From: Mucilaginibacter phenanthrenivorans
GTDB lineage: Bacteria; Bacteroidota; Bacteroidia; Sphingobacteriales; Sphingobacteriaceae
DNA: 64,000 nt
Assembly (NCBI RefSeq): GCF_024721155.1
Contig: NZ_JAHVAP010000003.1
Location: 558,001 to 622,000, forward strand
Reading direction: 5' to 3'
Position 1 is the first letter of the stretch, and each line of letters opens with the position of its first letter. Below the pieces are notes generated by a model. The model was not told the DNA's origin. It searched no databases and was given only the letters and a program-made list of their open reading frames with translations. The translations under genes were made by a program, and so were the position numbers. Shown in pieces: positions 63,233-64,000 of this stretch.

Positions 63233-64000
63233 TTAGTCATGGCTATGAGAATTTTCGGGAAAGACCAGCAGAGTCATTTTTCCTTGTATGATTGCTTCCC
63301 TGAGGGGATTTTGATGGAACAGCCGGTACCAACAAGGATGTTTTTGATACCGAAGCGCAATCACATCCGCATGTTTCTCCGCGCCAACCTTTTCCAGCGC
63401 TCCCATTATATTGGCCTCCCGTGATAGATGGCAGCGGATACCGGGATAAAGGCTCCTGACTCTTTCCATAAACGCCGAGGTCCGCGTTTCTTCTGCAAAA
63501 TCCGGAATCAGTACCGGTCTGGACACGTGGCTCAAACTCAAGCGGGACTTCAAGCGGGTGGACAAACCAACCAGTTCCCCTATCACCCCTTCATCGGCTG
63601 CGGCGAGGTCGGTAGCAAATAGTATATGCTGTATTTCCGGCCCGGCCCAGCTCAAAGGTATAACAAACACAGGACAACCGACCTTCCGAAGAACGGCTTT
63701 GACCTCGCCGTCGAAGAGCAGGTCGCCATAGGATCTACCGGAAACACCCATCATGACCATCACGCTGTTTTTCCGCCGGGCTAATGCGGAAACACGCTCT
63801 GCCAGCTGGCCTTCCAGCGGTATAGGCCGGATGACCGGTGCGCGGCCGGGTAGCTCCATGGCCCGCAGGCGTTTTTCCAGCCGCCGGACCTCCCGGTTCA
63901 GGCAGGTGGTACTTTCGCCCCTTTTTGCTCCTGCACTACTTTCCGGCAAAACGGCTGAATCCACTGGCGGCAAATAAGGTGTAATGGGATAAACATTCAC
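63233..64000 (-). CDS. Universal stress protein, 5' end outside window
   Basis: The 255 residues visible are open to the window edge. The GTG at 64000 is not a credible start, because the canonical USP N-terminus (a KKILVLTDFS-like strand) is missing. The first domain ends VMVMMGVSGRSYGDLLFDGE with an ATP-loop-like pattern. The second begins IQHILFATDLAAADEGVIGE and contains HADVIALRYQKHPCWYRLFH before LREAIIQGKMTLLVFP. It is the third USP in the cluster, convergent with the USP gene at 62029. Confidence 0.85.
   Translation of the reverse strand: MNVYPITPYLPPVDSAVLPESSAGAKRGESTTCLNREVRRLEKRLRAMELPGRAPVIRPIPLEGQLAERVSALARRKNSVMVMMGVSGRSYGDLLFDGEVKAVLRKVGCPVFVIPLSWAGPEIQHILFATDLAAADEGVIGELVGLSTRLKSRLSLSHVSRPVLIPDFAEETRTSAFMERVRSLYPGIRCHLSREANIMGALEKVGAEKHADVIALRYQKHPCWYRLFHQNPLREAIIQGKMTLLVFPENSHSHD

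Overview
The window looks like the chromosome of a Bacteroidota bacterium, most likely a soil- or plant-associated Sphingobacteriaceae close to Mucilaginibacter. This is inferred from two SusC/SusD pairs, a hybrid two-component regulator with a beta-propeller sensor, a FecI/FecR-type sigma/anti-sigma pair, short lipoprotein signals ending in CKKD, TlpA/CPC-type thioredoxin folds and CRTAC1-type FG-GAP proteins. I saw no rRNA, tRNA, CRISPR array, transposase or phage gene. The density of sensory and carbohydrate genes marks an accessory, environment-sensing region. Some 400 bases at the left and about 770 at the right belong to genes cut by the window edge.

Layout. 1-407: 3' end of a LacI-type regulator. 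798-3659: a CPC-motif thioredoxin-fold protein followed by a membrane hybrid histidine kinase. 3674-6323 (minus): an ECF sigma factor translationally coupled to a single-pass membrane partner, then two small secreted proteins. 6418-24939 (minus): polysaccharide utilisation locus 1 (PUL1). In transcription order it has an HTCS regulator, a CRTAC1/ASPIC lipoprotein, a broken small gene, SusC, SusD, GH5-ricin, GH30 and GH35 enzymes; the enzymes point to a beta-galactan such as type II arabinogalactan side chains. 25212-30089: an XRE membrane regulator, a protein made of two repeats, a LuxR-like membrane regulator with a coupled 62-residue protein, a PAS histidine kinase and a periplasmic coiled-coil protein. 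30476-40428 (minus): PUL2, with an ECF sigma factor, FecR, SusC carrying an STN domain, SusD and a GH106-like rhamnosidase. 40803-46614: a LytS/LytTR pair, a DUF4395 protein plus class V aminotransferase operon, a Crp/Fnr-like regulator and an alpha/beta hydrolase. 46990-52933: a lipoprotein and a periplasmic TPR-CHAT protease-like protein, convergent with a His-tailed lipoprotein, a TPR-bearing anti-sigma factor and an ECF sigma factor. 53044-58826: DUF808 protein, O-methyltransferase, repeat protein, small proteins, a degenerate receiver and a PAS-AraC-PAS-PAS protein. 59015-64000: a stress cluster of CHAD, BON and three universal stress proteins.

How the parts work together. The two PULs use different control logic. 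PUL1 has an HTCS and a SusC without an STN domain. PUL2 has a sigma/FecR pair and a SusC with an STN domain, so it should be switched on by substrate binding at the outer membrane. A 63-bp sequence repeated upstream of PUL1 susC and upstream of the CRTAC1 gene, each copy with a direct repeat at 14-bp spacing, is my best candidate for the HTCS operator. Both PULs have a strong stem-loop straight after susD, which may separate expression of the transporter pair from that of the enzymes. The most system-like novelty is the TPR-CHAT / TPR-anti-sigma / ECF sigma group at 46990-52933, which could be an envelope-located protease signalling unit.
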